Source: Providencia zhijiangensis (GTDB lineage: Bacteria; Pseudomonadota; Gammaproteobacteria; Enterobacterales; Enterobacteriaceae). From it: 64,000 nt of DNA. This document shows positions 17,861-30,060 of this stretch, piece after piece. Position numbers and translations under genes: made by a program. A model generated the notes under the pieces. It saw only the letters and a list, made by a program, of their open reading frames with translations, was not told where the DNA came from and ran no database searches. The stretch spans positions 3,100,001 through 3,164,000 of the forward strand of contig NZ_CP135990.1 of the NCBI RefSeq assembly GCF_030315915.2, given 5' to 3'. Position 1 is the first letter of the stretch. Each line of letters starts with the position of its first letter.

Positions 17861-18902
17861 TAGAGTCGTCCCCCTTGTCCTTATGATTTTGGTCGTCATG
17901 ATTTTGGTCGTCATGCGTTTTATTGCCATGAGACTTGTCGTCATGAGAATCATGATTCTTGGTATTGCGATACACTAAGAAACTCAGTCCCGCTAATGCC
18001 GCGAGAGGCAGAACCATGCCTTTATACAAGGTGTGCTGAACATTCTCAGAACGTGCACCAGTTGCCAGTTCGTCTAACTCTGGCAGTCCCAGATTTTGAT
18101 ATGGCACGCCAGAAAGCACCATGACCTGAGTACCACCGCCTTCCAATTCACCGTAAATATGTTGCTGGTATTTTGGTGCTGGCATCACGTTCGGGTCATT
18201 GTGATGGACGGTTTGGCGAGGGAAGCCGTACTCTTCGCCCACTTTCAGCGATAAACGTTTTTTCGCTTCGGCGAGAAGCTCTTCACGGGTACCAAAAATC
18301 ACCGCACCAGTTGGGCACACTTCAACACAACCCGGTAAACCACCTTTATCTAAGCGTTCTACGCCTTTTTGGTTACACAGTTCACATTTATGGATGGCAC
18401 CAAATTTGTCGTCATAAGCATATTTAGGAATGTTGAATGGACAACCCACCATGCAATAACGGCAACCCGTACAGATATCTGGGTCGTAATGCACGATGCC
18501 TGTTTTTGGATCTTTGGTGAGCGCAGAAACAGGGCAAACAGAGACGCAGTTAGGATCAACACAATGCATACATTGTTTTTTAATGTAGGCGTAACCGTCT
18601 TTTTCCTGATCTTTATGCAAGCCTGAACCATCGCTCCAAACTTGAATCACGTTGTTGGTGTATGGCGTCAGTTTGTCATTATTTGACCATGTTTGAGGTC
18701 CAACAGGATTGCGCTCAGGATGGTTAATATCCTGACACTTGGTGACGCACGCCTGACAACCGACACAGAGTGTCGAGTCATACAACATACCCAACGCATT
18801 CGGAATTGGCGGCCTATTTTCCGCTCCCGCCAAGCTCGGCGAAGTGGTGCTTGCAAGCAGCGCCCCCCCAGCTGAGAGCTTAAGGAAATTTCGTCTATCC
18901 AT
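17847..18902 (-). CDS. hybA: Hydrogenase-2 iron-sulfur subunit HybA
   Basis: This 351-residue ferredoxin-like protein relays electrons from HybO to HybB in the periplasm. It has a Tat signal (DRRNFLK, residues 2-8), four cysteine clusters ([41 protein letters not shown] with CVEVCP) and a C-terminal anchor helix ([15 protein letters not shown]). After the helix comes an unusual 35-residue tail rich in His, Asp, Asn and Lys, containing a DDQNH repeat encoded by a 15-base tandem repeat. The repeat DNA also covers the hybB translation start region. Confidence 0.96.
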   Translation of the reverse strand: MDRRNFLKLSAGGALLASTTSPSLAGAENRPPIPNALGMLYDSTLCVGCQACVTKCQDINHPERNPVGPQTWSNNDKLTPYTNNVIQVWSDGSGLHKDQEKDGYAYIKKQCMHCVDPNCVSVCPVSALTKDPKTGIVHYDPDICTGCRYCMVGCPFNIPKYAYDDKFGAIHKCELCNQKGVERLDKGGLPGCVEVCPTGAVIFGTREELLAEAKKRLSLKVGEEYGFPRQTVHHNDPNVMPAPKYQQHIYGELEGGGTQVMVLSGVPYQNLGLPELDELATGARSENVQHTLYKGMVLPLAALAGLSFLVYRNTKNHDSHDDKSHGNKTHDDQNHDDQNHKDKGDDSNGNA

Positions 18903-18904
18903 GG

Positions 18905-20023
18905 TTATTCTCCCCGTGAGTTGGTATCATTTTGACGCTTTTGACGCCCTAACTCACGTACAGCCATCACACTGACACCCGCCACCAGACCGACTACACC
19001 ACCGATTAAGCCCACGGCAGTTGCAGAAACTTGTCCACCTTCTTTGTTATTCAAATCCGGTTTTTCGGAACGTGGTGTTTGGTTTTCCACATTCGCTAAT
19101 TGGTGGATACCTTTGTGGAAGCCCACATTTTCTTCGTTACAGCCGTAGCATGGATGCCCGATAGCCACTGGCCACACGCCGCCAACGTCGCAAAATTGCA
19201 AGGTTGAACAGTTGCCGTAAGTTTCTGGCCCTTTACAGCCTAAATGGTATAAACACCAACCTTCACGATGACCAGCATCACCGAACTCTTTTGCGAAGCG
19301 CCCCGCATCAAAGTGTGGACGGCGTTCACAGTGTTCATGAATTAATCGACCGTACGCGAACATTGGACGATTTTTGCTATCCAATGCTGGTGGACGGTTA
19401 TAGGTGATCAGGTGAGCAACTGTTGCTAAGAAGTTATGTGGGTTTGGCGGGCAACCCGGAATGTTGATAACGGTTTTATCTTTGATAACTTCATTTAAGC
19501 CAACCGCGCCGGTAGGGTTATCCCCAGCGGCCGCAACCCCGCCCCAAGAAGCGCAAGATCCGATAGCAATAATCGCAGCCGCACCTTCAGCAGCCATACG
19601 GATATGCTCAACGATAGGTTTTCCGGCCACCATGCAGTAGATGCCATCATCTTTCAGTGGAATCGAACCATCGACCACTAAAACATATTTACCTTTATAT
19701 TTTTCAATAGCATTGTGCTTGTTCTCTTCAACCTGCTCACCAAAAGCCGCAGAGAGAACTTCGTGATATTCGAGAGAAATGGTATCGAGAATTAAATTTT
19801 CGAGGGTTGGGTGAGTCGCACACAGCAACGATTCTGTGCATCCTGTACACTCTTGAGCACCAATCCAAATGACGGGTGGACGTTCTGGATCACTCACCGC
19901 ATCAGCCATTTGAGCGGCGGCTTTTCCACTTAACCCCATTGTCGCAGCAAGCGCTGTACACAACTTCATAAAGTCACGGCGATTAATGCCATGGGGAGAA
20001 AGAATAGAGTTATCTCCTGCCAT
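18905..20023 (-). CDS. hybO: Hydrogenase-2 small subunit HybO
   Basis: This 372-residue small subunit has three iron-sulfur clusters. The Tat signal has NRRDFMK (residues 14-20) and an AQA cleavage region. Cluster ligands include [26 protein letters not shown] and the C-terminal [32 protein letters not shown] and HPCYGCNE motifs. A C-terminal helix ([20 protein letters not shown]) anchors it in the inner membrane. It is first in the operon and is preceded by an FNR-type promoter. Confidence 0.97.
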   Translation of the reverse strand: MAGDNSILSPHGINRRDFMKLCTALAATMGLSGKAAAQMADAVSDPERPPVIWIGAQECTGCTESLLCATHPTLENLILDTISLEYHEVLSAAFGEQVEENKHNAIEKYKGKYVLVVDGSIPLKDDGIYCMVAGKPIVEHIRMAAEGAAAIIAIGSCASWGGVAAAGDNPTGAVGLNEVIKDKTVINIPGCPPNPHNFLATVAHLITYNRPPALDSKNRPMFAYGRLIHEHCERRPHFDAGRFAKEFGDAGHREGWCLYHLGCKGPETYGNCSTLQFCDVGGVWPVAIGHPCYGCNEENVGFHKGIHQLANVENQTPRSEKPDLNNKEGGQVSATAVGLIGGVVGLVAGVSVMAVRELGRQKRQNDTNSRGE

Positions 20024-20635
20024 TTCTATTTCCTATTATGAGTGGCTTAGAGCCTATTTATTAGGCTATTTTTCTTTACGATTTTGCATTCAAAAAATAA
20101 ATAAAATCCGCCACATATTAGAAATATGCATAGGAATTTAGGTATTGTTTGTATTCAAAGTCGCTTTACCAATTACACCTAATAAGCTGAGGCCTTATTA
20201 GAATTACCTGATGTGTAAATATAAATGAGATCCTAGTCCTACCGCTTTTTAATCACTTGATCTTCATCAAGAGCCAATAAGAAATTTGGTCTTTTTTAAA
20301 TTTATGATAGAAAAATCGATTCAGCGATGAGTTAAAAGATTATTTAACTTTTCATGCCGTTTTCAATTTGTTTAAAAAAATGGGAGTTGAAATGTTAAAA
20401 AAAGATAACAAAACGTTGTTATATCATGACGTTAAAATAAAAATCACTAGTAAGGTCTTATAGACAGGTATAATTAATCGAATTTCGAGTAACGCCTTAT
20501 TTCAATAATATCCAATTTAGTAAAAACAAATAAGAATTAATATCAATTATATTAAATACGAATGAATATCAAAAATAAATAAAGCTAAATTTATTCATTA
20601 ATATATATCTAATGAAAACAAATAAAGTCTGACTA
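20024..20635. other. AT-rich intergenic region between hypF and hybO
   Basis: This 612-base stretch holds no convincing gene. It contains the FNR-linked hybO promoter (20230-20270) and, within the inferred 5' leader, two small hairpins: CTAATAAG/CTTATTAG (20179-20201) and AGCCTA/TAGGCT (20051-20067). The distal part (20280-20630) is very AT-rich with no recognisable element; it contains no obvious terminator for hypF, whose stop lies at its edge. Confidence 0.7.
20230..20270 (-). promoter_or_regulatory. FNR box and promoter of the hyb operon
   Basis: TTGATCTTCATCAA at 20257-20270 is a perfect match to the FNR consensus TTGAT-N4-ATCAA. On the minus strand a -10 TAGGAT lies at 20235-20230, predicting transcription from about 20223, which centres the FNR box near -41. 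This is class II activator geometry and predicts anaerobic induction of hybO onward. The start site is inference from spacing. Confidence 0.8.
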
Positions 20636-22924
20636 TTATTCTTGGTTATTTTTCTTCAATATTGCGGCAGCGATCGCAACTTGCCCCAATGCAAGTCCAC
20701 CATCCCCCATCGGTAATTGACGAGCATGCAATACCTCAAGAGGCTGCAATTTCTCTATTAGCAAATGACGCAATAATTGGTTGTGCAGAACACCACCAGA
20801 TAACACCACTTGTTGAATGCCATACCGCTTCGCTTGTTGTAGCGCTAAATCTGCAAATCCTTGCGCCAAGGCTTGATGAAAAGCATGGGCTCGTTCGGCT
20901 CTCGGTGCATTATAAGCCAGCCATTCATGCCAGAAAGTGGTTAGATCCAATTGATTACCCACCACTGGCATTGTGACAGGATGCTGCTGAACTGAGCTTT
21001 GCAATGCTAACGCTTCTAACTGACAAGCGCCCTCACCTTCCCAACTGGTTTGCGCAGGGCAGATCCCTAACGCAGCTGCGACAGCATCAAATAATCGTCC
21101 GGCCGACGAAGCGGTTGGGCAGTTCAGCTTTTTAGCAATCGCTTTTTGTAATAGTGGGTAAGCAAAAGGAGCGAGCGCCGAAGCAATGGGCTTCGCTTGC
21201 CAATCAGGCACAAATTTTTCTAGATGAGCCAATAAATTACGCCATGGTTGGCGAGATGCTAAATCCCCACCCGGCATAGCAACAGGCGGTAATCCACCAA
21301 GGTGTTGATTAGAGGCATAATCGACAAGTAAGCACTCACCGCCCCACAGCCGGTTATCATCACCGAAACCGAGACCATCCAGTGCCAAACCAATCACTTT
21401 TTCATTACCTAACGGGATACCATGTTCTGCCATCACCGCCGCAATATGGGCATGATGATGCTGAATGTGGATCATCGGGATATTCAGCTGCTCACTTAAC
21501 GAATTACCGTAACGGTGGCTCACATAATTGGGATGCATATCCCCGACTAAATATTCAGGCTTAAATCGATAAATCGACTCAAACAGCGCAATAGATTGCT
21601 GATATTGTTGGTAAATATCGATATCGTCTAAATCACCTAAATGCTGGCTCATTACCGCACTTTTATCTCTAAGCAAACAAAAGGTATTTTTTAAATCCGC
21701 ACCTAGCGCCAAAATAGACGGTGAGTTTTCAAAGCCCGCCGGAAGGTCAATGGCATCTGGCACATAACCTCGGGCTCGGCGTAACATTTCCGCTTTTCCG
21801 GCATGGTAACGCACTAAAGAGTCATCCGCCCGTTGAACAATATCGCGATTATGCATCAGCCAAATATCTGCGATATTCGCTAAATCCATGAAAGCCGCTT
21901 GCTCCGCGAGTACCGGAGGTTTGCCCGATGCATTCCCAGAAGTCATCACTAATGGCTTGTTCACCTGCGCCATCAGCAAATGCTGCAGTGGGTTGGAAGG
22001 CAGCATCATCCCGACTTCTCGTAGATGTGGAGCTATATTTTCACTTAAGACACTATTTTCCCATGCCTGAATAAGCACAATCGGTGCGGCCGCACTTTCA
22101 AGTAACGCACGTAGACTTTCTGTGACCTCGACGCCTTGGTCTTTTAGCCAGTCTAGGGATGGGATCATTACCGCCAGAGGTTTGCTGGGACGGTGTTTGC
22201 GTTGACGTAATTGTTCAACTGCATGGAAATTAGTGGCATCACAAGCAAGATGAAAACCGCCAAGACCTTTAATGGCAGCAATTTTGCCATTCAATAAATC
22301 ATTTGCCGTTTGTTCTAAGGCTTGATGGTGAACCGCCAGAACCTTGCCATTCTTGTCACACAGCTGGATTTCAGGACCACAGGTTGCACAAGCATTTGGC
22401 TGTGCATGAAAACGTCTGTCTGCTGGGTTTTCATATTCTTGCTGACATTCCGGGCATAAAGGAAATGCCGCCATTGAGGTATTGGGTCGGTCATAGGGCA
22501 TTTGACGAATAATCGTAAAACGGGGGCCGCAATGGGTGCAGTTTGCAAACGGATAATGATAGCGACGATTCGCAGGGTCAAAAAGTTCGTCGCGGCAGGA
22601 TTTGCAAGTTGCAGCATCGGGGATAACTTGAGTATCCATGCGTCCTGCGCCACTGTGGCGAATCGTGAATTTTTCGGGTAACTCATCCCATTGAAAAGGC
22701 AGGGATTGAATAGACTCAATATGTGCAAGCGGTGGGCAATGTTGGTATAAAAGTTGGGTAAATAAAGGAATATCCGCAGTCTCTAGTAGGCGAACCAGTA
22801 CACCTTCACCATCATTACAGACGTCGCCGTTCAAGGCGCATTGATGGGCGAGTTGCCAAACATAAGGTCGGAATCCAACCCCTTGAACCTTTCCTTTGAT
22901 ACGTAACTGTATGCCGTTTTTCAC
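20636..22924 (-). CDS. hypF: Carbamoyltransferase HypF
   Basis: This 762-residue protein starts the cyanide ligand pathway by carbamoylating HypE from carbamoyl phosphate. Domains in order: acylphosphatase ([14 protein letters not shown], residues about 14-27), a double zinc finger ([29 protein letters not shown], about 108-185), a YrdC-like adenylating domain (about 200-390) and a Kae1-like transferase domain with [14 protein letters not shown]. The start is GTG 22924 with GAGGG upstream. It lies apart from hypBCDE, upstream of hybO, as a separate transcript. Confidence 0.97.
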   Translation of the reverse strand: MKNGIQLRIKGKVQGVGFRPYVWQLAHQCALNGDVCNDGEGVLVRLLETADIPLFTQLLYQHCPPLAHIESIQSLPFQWDELPEKFTIRHSGAGRMDTQVIPDAATCKSCRDELFDPANRRYHYPFANCTHCGPRFTIIRQMPYDRPNTSMAAFPLCPECQQEYENPADRRFHAQPNACATCGPEIQLCDKNGKVLAVHHQALEQTANDLLNGKIAAIKGLGGFHLACDATNFHAVEQLRQRKHRPSKPLAVMIPSLDWLKDQGVEVTESLRALLESAAAPIVLIQAWENSVLSENIAPHLREVGMMLPSNPLQHLLMAQVNKPLVMTSGNASGKPPVLAEQAAFMDLANIADIWLMHNRDIVQRADDSLVRYHAGKAEMLRRARGYVPDAIDLPAGFENSPSILALGADLKNTFCLLRDKSAVMSQHLGDLDDIDIYQQYQQSIALFESIYRFKPEYLVGDMHPNYVSHRYGNSLSEQLNIPMIHIQHHHAHIAAVMAEHGIPLGNEKVIGLALDGLGFGDDNRLWGGECLLVDYASNQHLGGLPPVAMPGGDLASRQPWRNLLAHLEKFVPDWQAKPIASALAPFAYPLLQKAIAKKLNCPTASSAGRLFDAVAAALGICPAQTSWEGEGACQLEALALQSSVQQHPVTMPVVGNQLDLTTFWHEWLAYNAPRAERAHAFHQALAQGFADLALQQAKRYGIQQVVLSGGVLHNQLLRHLLIEKLQPLEVLHARQLPMGDGGLALGQVAIAAAILKKNNQE

Positions 22925-22992
22925 TCGAATGCCCTCTGGTGACTAAGGTTCTATTCTCGCGCTTCTACGTATAAATAACCTGAGTTCAGATC

Positions 22993-23042
22993 AAAAAATG
23001 GCAGAGTTTTAGTCTCGATATATTGACCAAAACCCTGCCATT
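22993..23042 (-). terminator. Terminator of the fimbrial operon
   Basis: AATGGCAG and CTGCCATT arms (22997-23042) with an inner GTTTT/AAAAC pairing form a long hairpin. On the minus strand it is followed by TTTTTT. It lies 19 bases beyond the tip adhesin stop. Confidence 0.8.
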
Positions 23043-23060
23043 GTCTTTTATGCTTGAATA

Positions 23061-23915
23061 CTAAGGGAGCTCAACCGATAACAGGAAAATACCTGAATAC
23101 TCATCCGGAGCGAGATCTTTAGTTTTTCTTAATGTGCTGGAAACATCAAAAGTTTGTTTCACAAACGAATCTACCGAAAGTACGGTTGATGGTGCGCCAT
23201 TGACTTTAATTTCAGACTCTAGCCCATCAGCCATAAAAATGAAGTTATCATTATCTAATCCTGCGACAGCAGAAATTTTAACATCCGTTGGATTTGTGCA
23301 GCTGATCGTAAAGTTTTCTCTCACAGTATGACCATTCATCGAGCTATTGGATAATGTGCCGTGGTCGATATAGTCTGGACCTTCAATATCACAGTTAGTA
23401 ATAGCAGGGTCTAACGGTGAACAGAGAATTATTGGGTTATCTGCGGTTTGCTCACGCTGCATTTTTTGTCGATACAAAATACCTAGATTGAAGCAATATC
23501 CAACTCCAGGCCTTCTCGGATAAAACTGCCAACGTCCCGGAATTTGCCTATTTAAAACGTTATCTTTTTCTAATGCTCTAGCCACTTCACTGAACGTAAC
23601 GGGGCTTTCGTCCCACGAACTTCGCTCTCTTAATCTCACGGAGTGAGTATCAAAGTTAACAATGTGTGAGTTACCCGCACCATACCCACCATCTGCATAG
23701 GTTCCCCAAGATCCTAACTCTATATCACAAGGACAACTGCCTGTCGTTTGCACAGCCATTGGGCGATTATCGTGTTGTAAGTCCCCGCGTAAAATATATC
23801 GTGTGTCCATCCATGCGCCATAGTCAGTAACAAGCTCACCTTGCGCTGCAAATTCAGCCCGCGCAAATTGAAAAGACGATATCGCTAACAAACAGATAAG
23901 AATAAGTTTTTTCAT
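23061..23915 (-). CDS. Fimbrial tip adhesin, MrpH-like
   Basis: This 284-residue secreted protein has a signal peptide (MKKLILICLLAISSFQFARA). The N-terminal half (about 20-165) is cysteine-containing and lacks the pilin pattern, fitting a receptor-binding domain. The C-terminal half (from about CDIEGPDYIDHGTLSNSS) has the pilin-domain pattern with two cysteines and ends in a hydrophobic beta strand (GIFLLSVELP) for donor-strand exchange. Last position in the operon and two-domain build match Proteus MrpH. An RGD tripeptide lies in the adhesin half. Receptor unknown. Confidence 0.75.
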   Translation of the reverse strand: MKKLILICLLAISSFQFARAEFAAQGELVTDYGAWMDTRYILRGDLQHDNRPMAVQTTGSCPCDIELGSWGTYADGGYGAGNSHIVNFDTHSVRLRERSSWDESPVTFSEVARALEKDNVLNRQIPGRWQFYPRRPGVGYCFNLGILYRQKMQREQTADNPIILCSPLDPAITNCDIEGPDYIDHGTLSNSSMNGHTVRENFTISCTNPTDVKISAVAGLDNDNFIFMADGLESEIKVNGAPSTVLSVDSFVKQTFDVSSTLRKTKDLAPDEYSGIFLLSVELP

Positions 23916-23934
23916 AATATCCTTAACAACCGAG

Positions 23935-24447
23935 TTATTCGTAATAGATATTAAAAGTGGTGGTGGCGCTAAAATCCCCGAGTTTAATGCTTTTATTTTT
24001 GATTGCGTCTTCTTCCCCCAAAATGGAAGCTTTAAGCGGGATCACGCTAGGGAATTTATTACCGTTCATTCCAACAATAGGGTATTGGCTATTAATATCC
24101 ACATTGCCATTATCGCTACTCAATACGATGGCATAGCCCAAATCACCGGGGTCACCATCAATTCGCAACGAACCTTTAATTTTCGGGTTACTACTCCCCG
24201 TAAACGACATCGAAAATGAAAAATCAGGCAAAAACTCACACTCAGATAGTGTAATCTCAAAGACTTCGGAGATATCTCTTTGACGATAAAGGTCTTTATC
24301 ATTGACCTCATGAAATGGCACCACAAGCTCCTCGCCACCATTGACTATACAAGGAATGGCGTGTCTCAATACTCCAGAAAAATTCACCTCATCCGCGAAC
24401 GCATTCCCAGAGAAATAAAGTAATAGAGTAAAGAAGATTATCTTCAT
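23935..24447 (-). CDS. Minor fimbrial subunit (MrpG/MrpF-like)
   Basis: This 170-residue pilin-family protein has a signal peptide ending GNAFA. It has the pilin cysteine pair (RHAIPCIVNGGEE and LSECEFLP) and the C-terminal beta-zipper ending FSATTTFNIYYE with penultimate tyrosine. It likely forms part of the tip fibrillum or an adaptor. It overlaps the upstream pilin gene by four bases (ATGA). Confidence 0.85.
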   Translation of the reverse strand: MKIIFFTLLLYFSGNAFADEVNFSGVLRHAIPCIVNGGEELVVPFHEVNDKDLYRQRDISEVFEITLSECEFLPDFSFSMSFTGSSNPKIKGSLRIDGDPGDLGYAIVLSSDNGNVDINSQYPIVGMNGNKFPSVIPLKASILGEEDAIKNKSIKLGDFSATTTFNIYYE

Positions 24448-24947
24448 GGATAAGCAACCGTTAATGTCGCACTGGCAGTAAACTCCCCCGGCTCGACAGA
24501 GGCTGAACTTGAGCTACTTTTCACTAATGCCGCCTTCAAATCAGGTGTTCTATAGTCAGATTCATAGGTGTATACAAACGTATCGTTCACTCTTAATGTT
24601 TTTGAATCATGATAAATTTGCAGTGCAATGTCTCTTTGCTCATTAATTACTAATAAATCATTATCAAAGTAAGATTTTTTGCCTTCAAAACTAAAAACCA
24701 CATCCGTTCCTGAAGAGATGTTGTCACATTCCCATTCAAAATCGATATCTTCTATATATTTTGTACCATCTTTGGTCGGCACTAACGAAACCACCAAGTC
24801 ATCACCAAAATCCACCTCAATCGGGCGATTATTATTGATGACACATGGCGTTCCCTCTATCAAATTTCCTCTAAAGCTCACTTTGACAGCCAGTGCCGTA
24901 CTTGTGTATGCCAGAAATAAAACGAATGATAATAAGAGCTTTTTCAT
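24444..24947 (-). CDS. Minor fimbrial subunit (MrpF-like)
   Basis: This 167-residue pilin-family protein has a signal peptide (cleavage near ALA). The pilin pattern GTPCVINNNRPIEVDFGDDLVV, the second cysteine in FEWECDNIS and C-terminal PGEFTASATLTVAYP are clear. The phrase VDFGDD is shared with the interrupted gene just upstream, so the two are paralogues. Start is 11 bases after that gene's stop. Confidence 0.87.
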   Translation of the reverse strand: MKKLLLSFVLFLAYTSTALAVKVSFRGNLIEGTPCVINNNRPIEVDFGDDLVVSLVPTKDGTKYIEDIDFEWECDNISSGTDVVFSFEGKKSYFDNDLLVINEQRDIALQIYHDSKTLRVNDTFVYTYESDYRTPDLKAALVKSSSSSASVEPGEFTASATLTVAYP

Positions 24948-25152
24948 AAGATAATACCTTAATGATATCCTACAGTTAGTGTTGCAGCAGTAGAAAACTC
25001 ACCTCCAACAGGTCTTATCCCATTAGCCAGTGCCAGTTTTGCGGTTAAAGAGGGTAAGGACTGAATATTATCAATCTCATATCGAGAACCAATATTCATC
25101 GGTTGATCACCAATATATAACTTGTAGTGGTTTAATAAATTTGGCCACCTGA

Positions 25153-26363
<1,211 letters not shown>

Positions 26364-26727
26364 CCACTACAACTTGATATTCAAACCTGGTGTATCCGCG
26401 ACTTTCAAACTGTTTAAATCTTCGCCCTTATCCCCTTCAAAAGCGAGGTACAGCTCATCAAATCGCGAATCACAACTTAAACTATAAGGAATTGCTTCTG
26501 TGTATTTACCTGACTCAATTTGCCCAATAACGATGTCATCGCCAAAATCTACATAGATATCTTCGTTATCATTCAACACACATCCGCCAGACAAAACATT
26601 CACTCTGACCGTCACAAACTTCCCATCCGCAAATGCAGTCACAGATAAAAAAAACAGTAAACTAAGACAAAACAGGTTCTTAAATTTAAACATTCGATTT
26701 ATCCATTTCTCTCATTTGCTTATGGAA

Positions 26728-27468
26728 TTAGTTAGCCGCTTGCGCGTGACACTCTGTTGCAGAACAGACAAACGGAACATCAACCTGACCGCCGTAGTCA
26801 TTGATATAGTTAATCACTGGCGATGAACCTAATTGATCTGCAGTAATTGACAGTTTTTGCTCAGCAAATGGAGCAACGTCTACAGCAACAAAGCTTTTTG
26901 CTTTCTCTGCGTTAGCACTTTTTCTAATGTTGTTTAATACCACGTAGTAAGCCGTTGGGTTTTTGGCATAAATAGCGCCATCTTTTTTGACTAACACTAA
27001 TTTATTCTGCCACGGTGCATTTTTCATTTGAGTGGAATCAACCGCTAAAGAAGCTGGACGATAGAACAACTTAACGCGTGTTTGTAATGCAATTTGCAGT
27101 ACGTTAGATTTTTTACTTGTCGGTGGAATTTCTCTTAAATTAAAGAAAAATAAACTTTCTCTATCTTGAGGTAATTTCACTATGTCTGGTAAAGCTTCAA
27201 TACGTAATTGGCTTGTTTGTCCTGCATTAATTCTTTGGATTGGTGGCAAAATCGTAAAATAAGAGGTTAGCTTTTCGCCTTTCTCATCTTGAAACCAACC
27301 CTGAGCCAAATAAGGCAGTTGGTTATTTTTATTGCTTACCGTTAATGAAACAGAATTGCTATCGCCATTATAAATAATACGCGTTCTGTCCATTGAAATT
27401 GCAGAATAAGCATTCGCAGTCACGAAGCAGCTAAGTAATAATACGGATAATTTTTTCATCATAAACAT
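26728..27468 (-). CDS. Periplasmic fimbrial chaperone (MrpD-like)
   Basis: This protein of about 244 residues has a signal peptide (cleavage near AYSA). The PapD-type motifs are present: ISMDRTRIIYNGDSNSVSLTVSNKNNQLPYLAQGWFQD, the R-N-L-G-like ESLFFFNLREIPP and the C-terminal immunoglobulin domain with NPTAYYVVLNNI. It caps pilin subunits and delivers them to the usher. AAGG suits the ATG at 27462 better than that at 27468. Cys residues in the last strand (FVCSATECHAQ) are an FGL/FGS variation. Confidence 0.93.
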   Translation of the reverse strand: MFMMKKLSVLLLSCFVTANAYSAISMDRTRIIYNGDSNSVSLTVSNKNNQLPYLAQGWFQDEKGEKLTSYFTILPPIQRINAGQTSQLRIEALPDIVKLPQDRESLFFFNLREIPPTSKKSNVLQIALQTRVKLFYRPASLAVDSTQMKNAPWQNKLVLVKKDGAIYAKNPTAYYVVLNNIRKSANAEKAKSFVAVDVAPFAEQKLSITADQLGSSPVINYINDYGGQVDVPFVCSATECHAQAAN

Positions 27469-27494
27469 TAGCCTTCTTTTAAGATTATTATTAA

Positions 27495-29987
27495 TTAATT
27501 ACATGGTAAGAGCAGTTTGTCGTAAATATTATGCTCTTCGATATTTTGTGGGAATGTAATCGTACATTCAGAACCTTGCCATGATACTGTCATTGTCTCA
27601 CCCGGCTTTATTCCACCGATGTAAGCTTCACCTTGGTCACCCACAATACCTGTTGTCTTGCCTGCATTATTTTTAATATCCGCAGCAAATGGTGGGTAAC
27701 TTCCATCTTGTAATCTCAACGTCACCATCATTTTGATCCCAGAAATAACATCAAAACTACGATAACCTATTGCACCTTCAGTGAGTGTGGTTTGTGTTAC
27801 GGAATCCGCAATCTCAACATTCTTAGGTAATTTATTAATATCAACAACAACGTCTGTCTTATAGTAGCTATTAATATCAGGAACAACGACTTTTCCAGAA
27901 CCACTTGAGCGTAAATGTGTACCATTATATTTTACTGGAACATCTTTAACGCCATTTGTATCAACAAAAACTCGTGTTCCCCCTGTTGATGTGACTGGGT
28001 GCATGCCTATTCCGTACCCCGTCAATGTCATGCCGCCTTGAACATTCGCAGATAATGACATTGAGTTATTACTTATATAGTTATAGCTGGTATTAAAGTC
28101 ATTCATATTACCTTTATGGCTATAATAACTACTAAATATTCCGCTATGTCGATTATTACCGACAGAAAGTGAAAGGTTATCTTTATTTTCAAGACGCTCA
28201 TTCATTGTCACTTTATTCGTATTATCATTCTTACCGTTATACGTTGAATAATTGACATAAGTTCCTGATGCTAATGGAACTGAAAGGCTGACATAAACTC
28301 CATTATCTTGATAACCCTGCATTTTGCTATTAAACATATTGATAGACAGACCGATATTATGAAACTTGCTAGTATCAAAATACTTCGAGAACGTCATGTT
28401 ATAGCGATAACTATTTGGGCGGTTCCAATAGGTTTGGTGCGTGTAATTTAAATTTACGGATGAACGCCAATCAGTAAAGTTTTTACTTAGTGATGCAGAA
28501 TAAGAGCCTTTATTGTGTCCTGCATACATAATATCTTTTTGGTCATTATAAGTGAGGAAATCACTCATCGTCATAAATTCACGATCCATAAAACGGTAAG
28601 CGGATAATTGAATTTGACTATTACTTCCTTCGAAACTTTTATAATAATCGACTTTAAATGCTTTGCCTTTTAAGGTCGGCCCATCTGTCAGTGCGGCGAT
28701 TGAATGATTGAATGAGAACGAAATTGCACCAAATCGAAATAAATCACGTCCAACACCAGCAGCAAAAGAGTTAAATCGACTACTATTTAGCGCACCACCA
28801 AAAACTGACCAACCATTGCTAATACCCCATGAAACCTCGCTTTGTGTGAAAGCATCCCCCATGACATGACGATCCATATCTGTTGGTCTACCCGCACTCA
28901 CTTTATAGCGCACAGAACCTGGACGAGATAAAAAAGGAATATTTCCAGCTTCAACTTCAAACTCCGAAACACGCCCGTCGCTCTCTTCAACTCTGACTTG
29001 TAAAGTCCCTGAAATACCGCTATTTAAATTTTGAATTCTAAATGGACCCGCAGGAACTAAACTTTCGTAAATAACGCGTCCATCTTGGCTAATTTTGACT
29101 ACCGCGTTCGTTTCTGCAAAACCCGTTACCTCTGGTGCATATGAACGTAAGCTTGGTGGCAACATATTGTCGTCAGAACGTAATGAAACCCCAATAAACT
29201 TGAAACTATCAAACAAATCTGTTTGCAGAAAATCCTCACCGAGGGTTAATTTCGATTTTAAGCTGCGAATAGCTCGATAAGCATAAATATTGGTCCATTT
29301 AATCTCATGAGCATCATCAACTCGACTATTCTGCGCATGGTTATATGAACCTTGCCAAAAACCTCGTAAACGCCAGCTATCGAAGTTAGCGCCGACGGCC
29401 CCTAATCCTGAAAGGAAAAAAGTATTGTTCGATTTGTTATCACCTAAACTACGGTTATATTGTGAGGTCAGATTATAGTCAAAAATAATACCTTTAATGC
29501 CATCTTCCCAACGAGATGCTGATTCCCAGTCGTTGGCGGAATATTCCTGATAGCTTTTCGGAATATTAATAATTAATGTTCCGGTCGATAAATTAGGTGT
29601 TACTGACATTCCTTCTAGGCTAGCAATATCTAAACACTCTAAACCATCAATGGTATTCCACTGTAATACACTTTCAGCTTCCGAATTTAAGTCAAATTTC
29701 TCGACAATTTCATCCGTTAAACACGCTTGCGATTTTTCTTCATAACTCACAACGGTTATTTTCTGCTCAGGTATATATGCGTTATTTATACTTAGTTTAA
29801 AGGGGTAAATGCCAGGAACAATATAAAGATCTTGTGAAAAAACTGCCAAATTAATATTTTCTCTATCTTCTGCGTTCAATATATTAATATTGAAGTCCAC
29901 TGCCTCTTCAGAGAGAGCAATTAATGGATTCAGCAGTAATAAAGATACCGTGATGAGTTTTTTCATGAATTTATTTTTTATTAACAT
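27495..29987 (-). CDS. Outer-membrane fimbrial usher (MrpC-like)
   Basis: This 830-residue (823 from the second methionine) outer-membrane pore assembles the pilus. After the signal peptide come the N-terminal chaperone-binding domain (FNINILNAEDRENINLAVF), the large beta-barrel with plug (GFAETNAVVKISQDGRVIY) and C-terminal domains ending with a cysteine pair (GSECTITF, LLLPCN). Neither candidate start has a good ribosome site. The gene is intact although both flanking subunit genes nearby are broken. Confidence 0.95.
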   Translation of the reverse strand: MLIKNKFMKKLITVSLLLLNPLIALSEEAVDFNINILNAEDRENINLAVFSQDLYIVPGIYPFKLSINNAYIPEQKITVVSYEEKSQACLTDEIVEKFDLNSEAESVLQWNTIDGLECLDIASLEGMSVTPNLSTGTLIINIPKSYQEYSANDWESASRWEDGIKGIIFDYNLTSQYNRSLGDNKSNNTFFLSGLGAVGANFDSWRLRGFWQGSYNHAQNSRVDDAHEIKWTNIYAYRAIRSLKSKLTLGEDFLQTDLFDSFKFIGVSLRSDDNMLPPSLRSYAPEVTGFAETNAVVKISQDGRVIYESLVPAGPFRIQNLNSGISGTLQVRVEESDGRVSEFEVEAGNIPFLSRPGSVRYKVSAGRPTDMDRHVMGDAFTQSEVSWGISNGWSVFGGALNSSRFNSFAAGVGRDLFRFGAISFSFNHSIAALTDGPTLKGKAFKVDYYKSFEGSNSQIQLSAYRFMDREFMTMSDFLTYNDQKDIMYAGHNKGSYSASLSKNFTDWRSSVNLNYTHQTYWNRPNSYRYNMTFSKYFDTSKFHNIGLSINMFNSKMQGYQDNGVYVSLSVPLASGTYVNYSTYNGKNDNTNKVTMNERLENKDNLSLSVGNNRHSGIFSSYYSHKGNMNDFNTSYNYISNNSMSLSANVQGGMTLTGYGIGMHPVTSTGGTRVFVDTNGVKDVPVKYNGTHLRSSGSGKVVVPDINSYYKTDVVVDINKLPKNVEIADSVTQTTLTEGAIGYRSFDVISGIKMMVTLRLQDGSYPPFAADIKNNAGKTTGIVGDQGEAYIGGIKPGETMTVSWQGSECTITFPQNIEEHNIYDKLLLPCN

Positions 29988-30060
29988 TTAAAAACACAGA
30001 ACACATAATTTTATTATTAACTTTTTTCATTACGATGTCCTTAAATTTTAATAAATTTTC

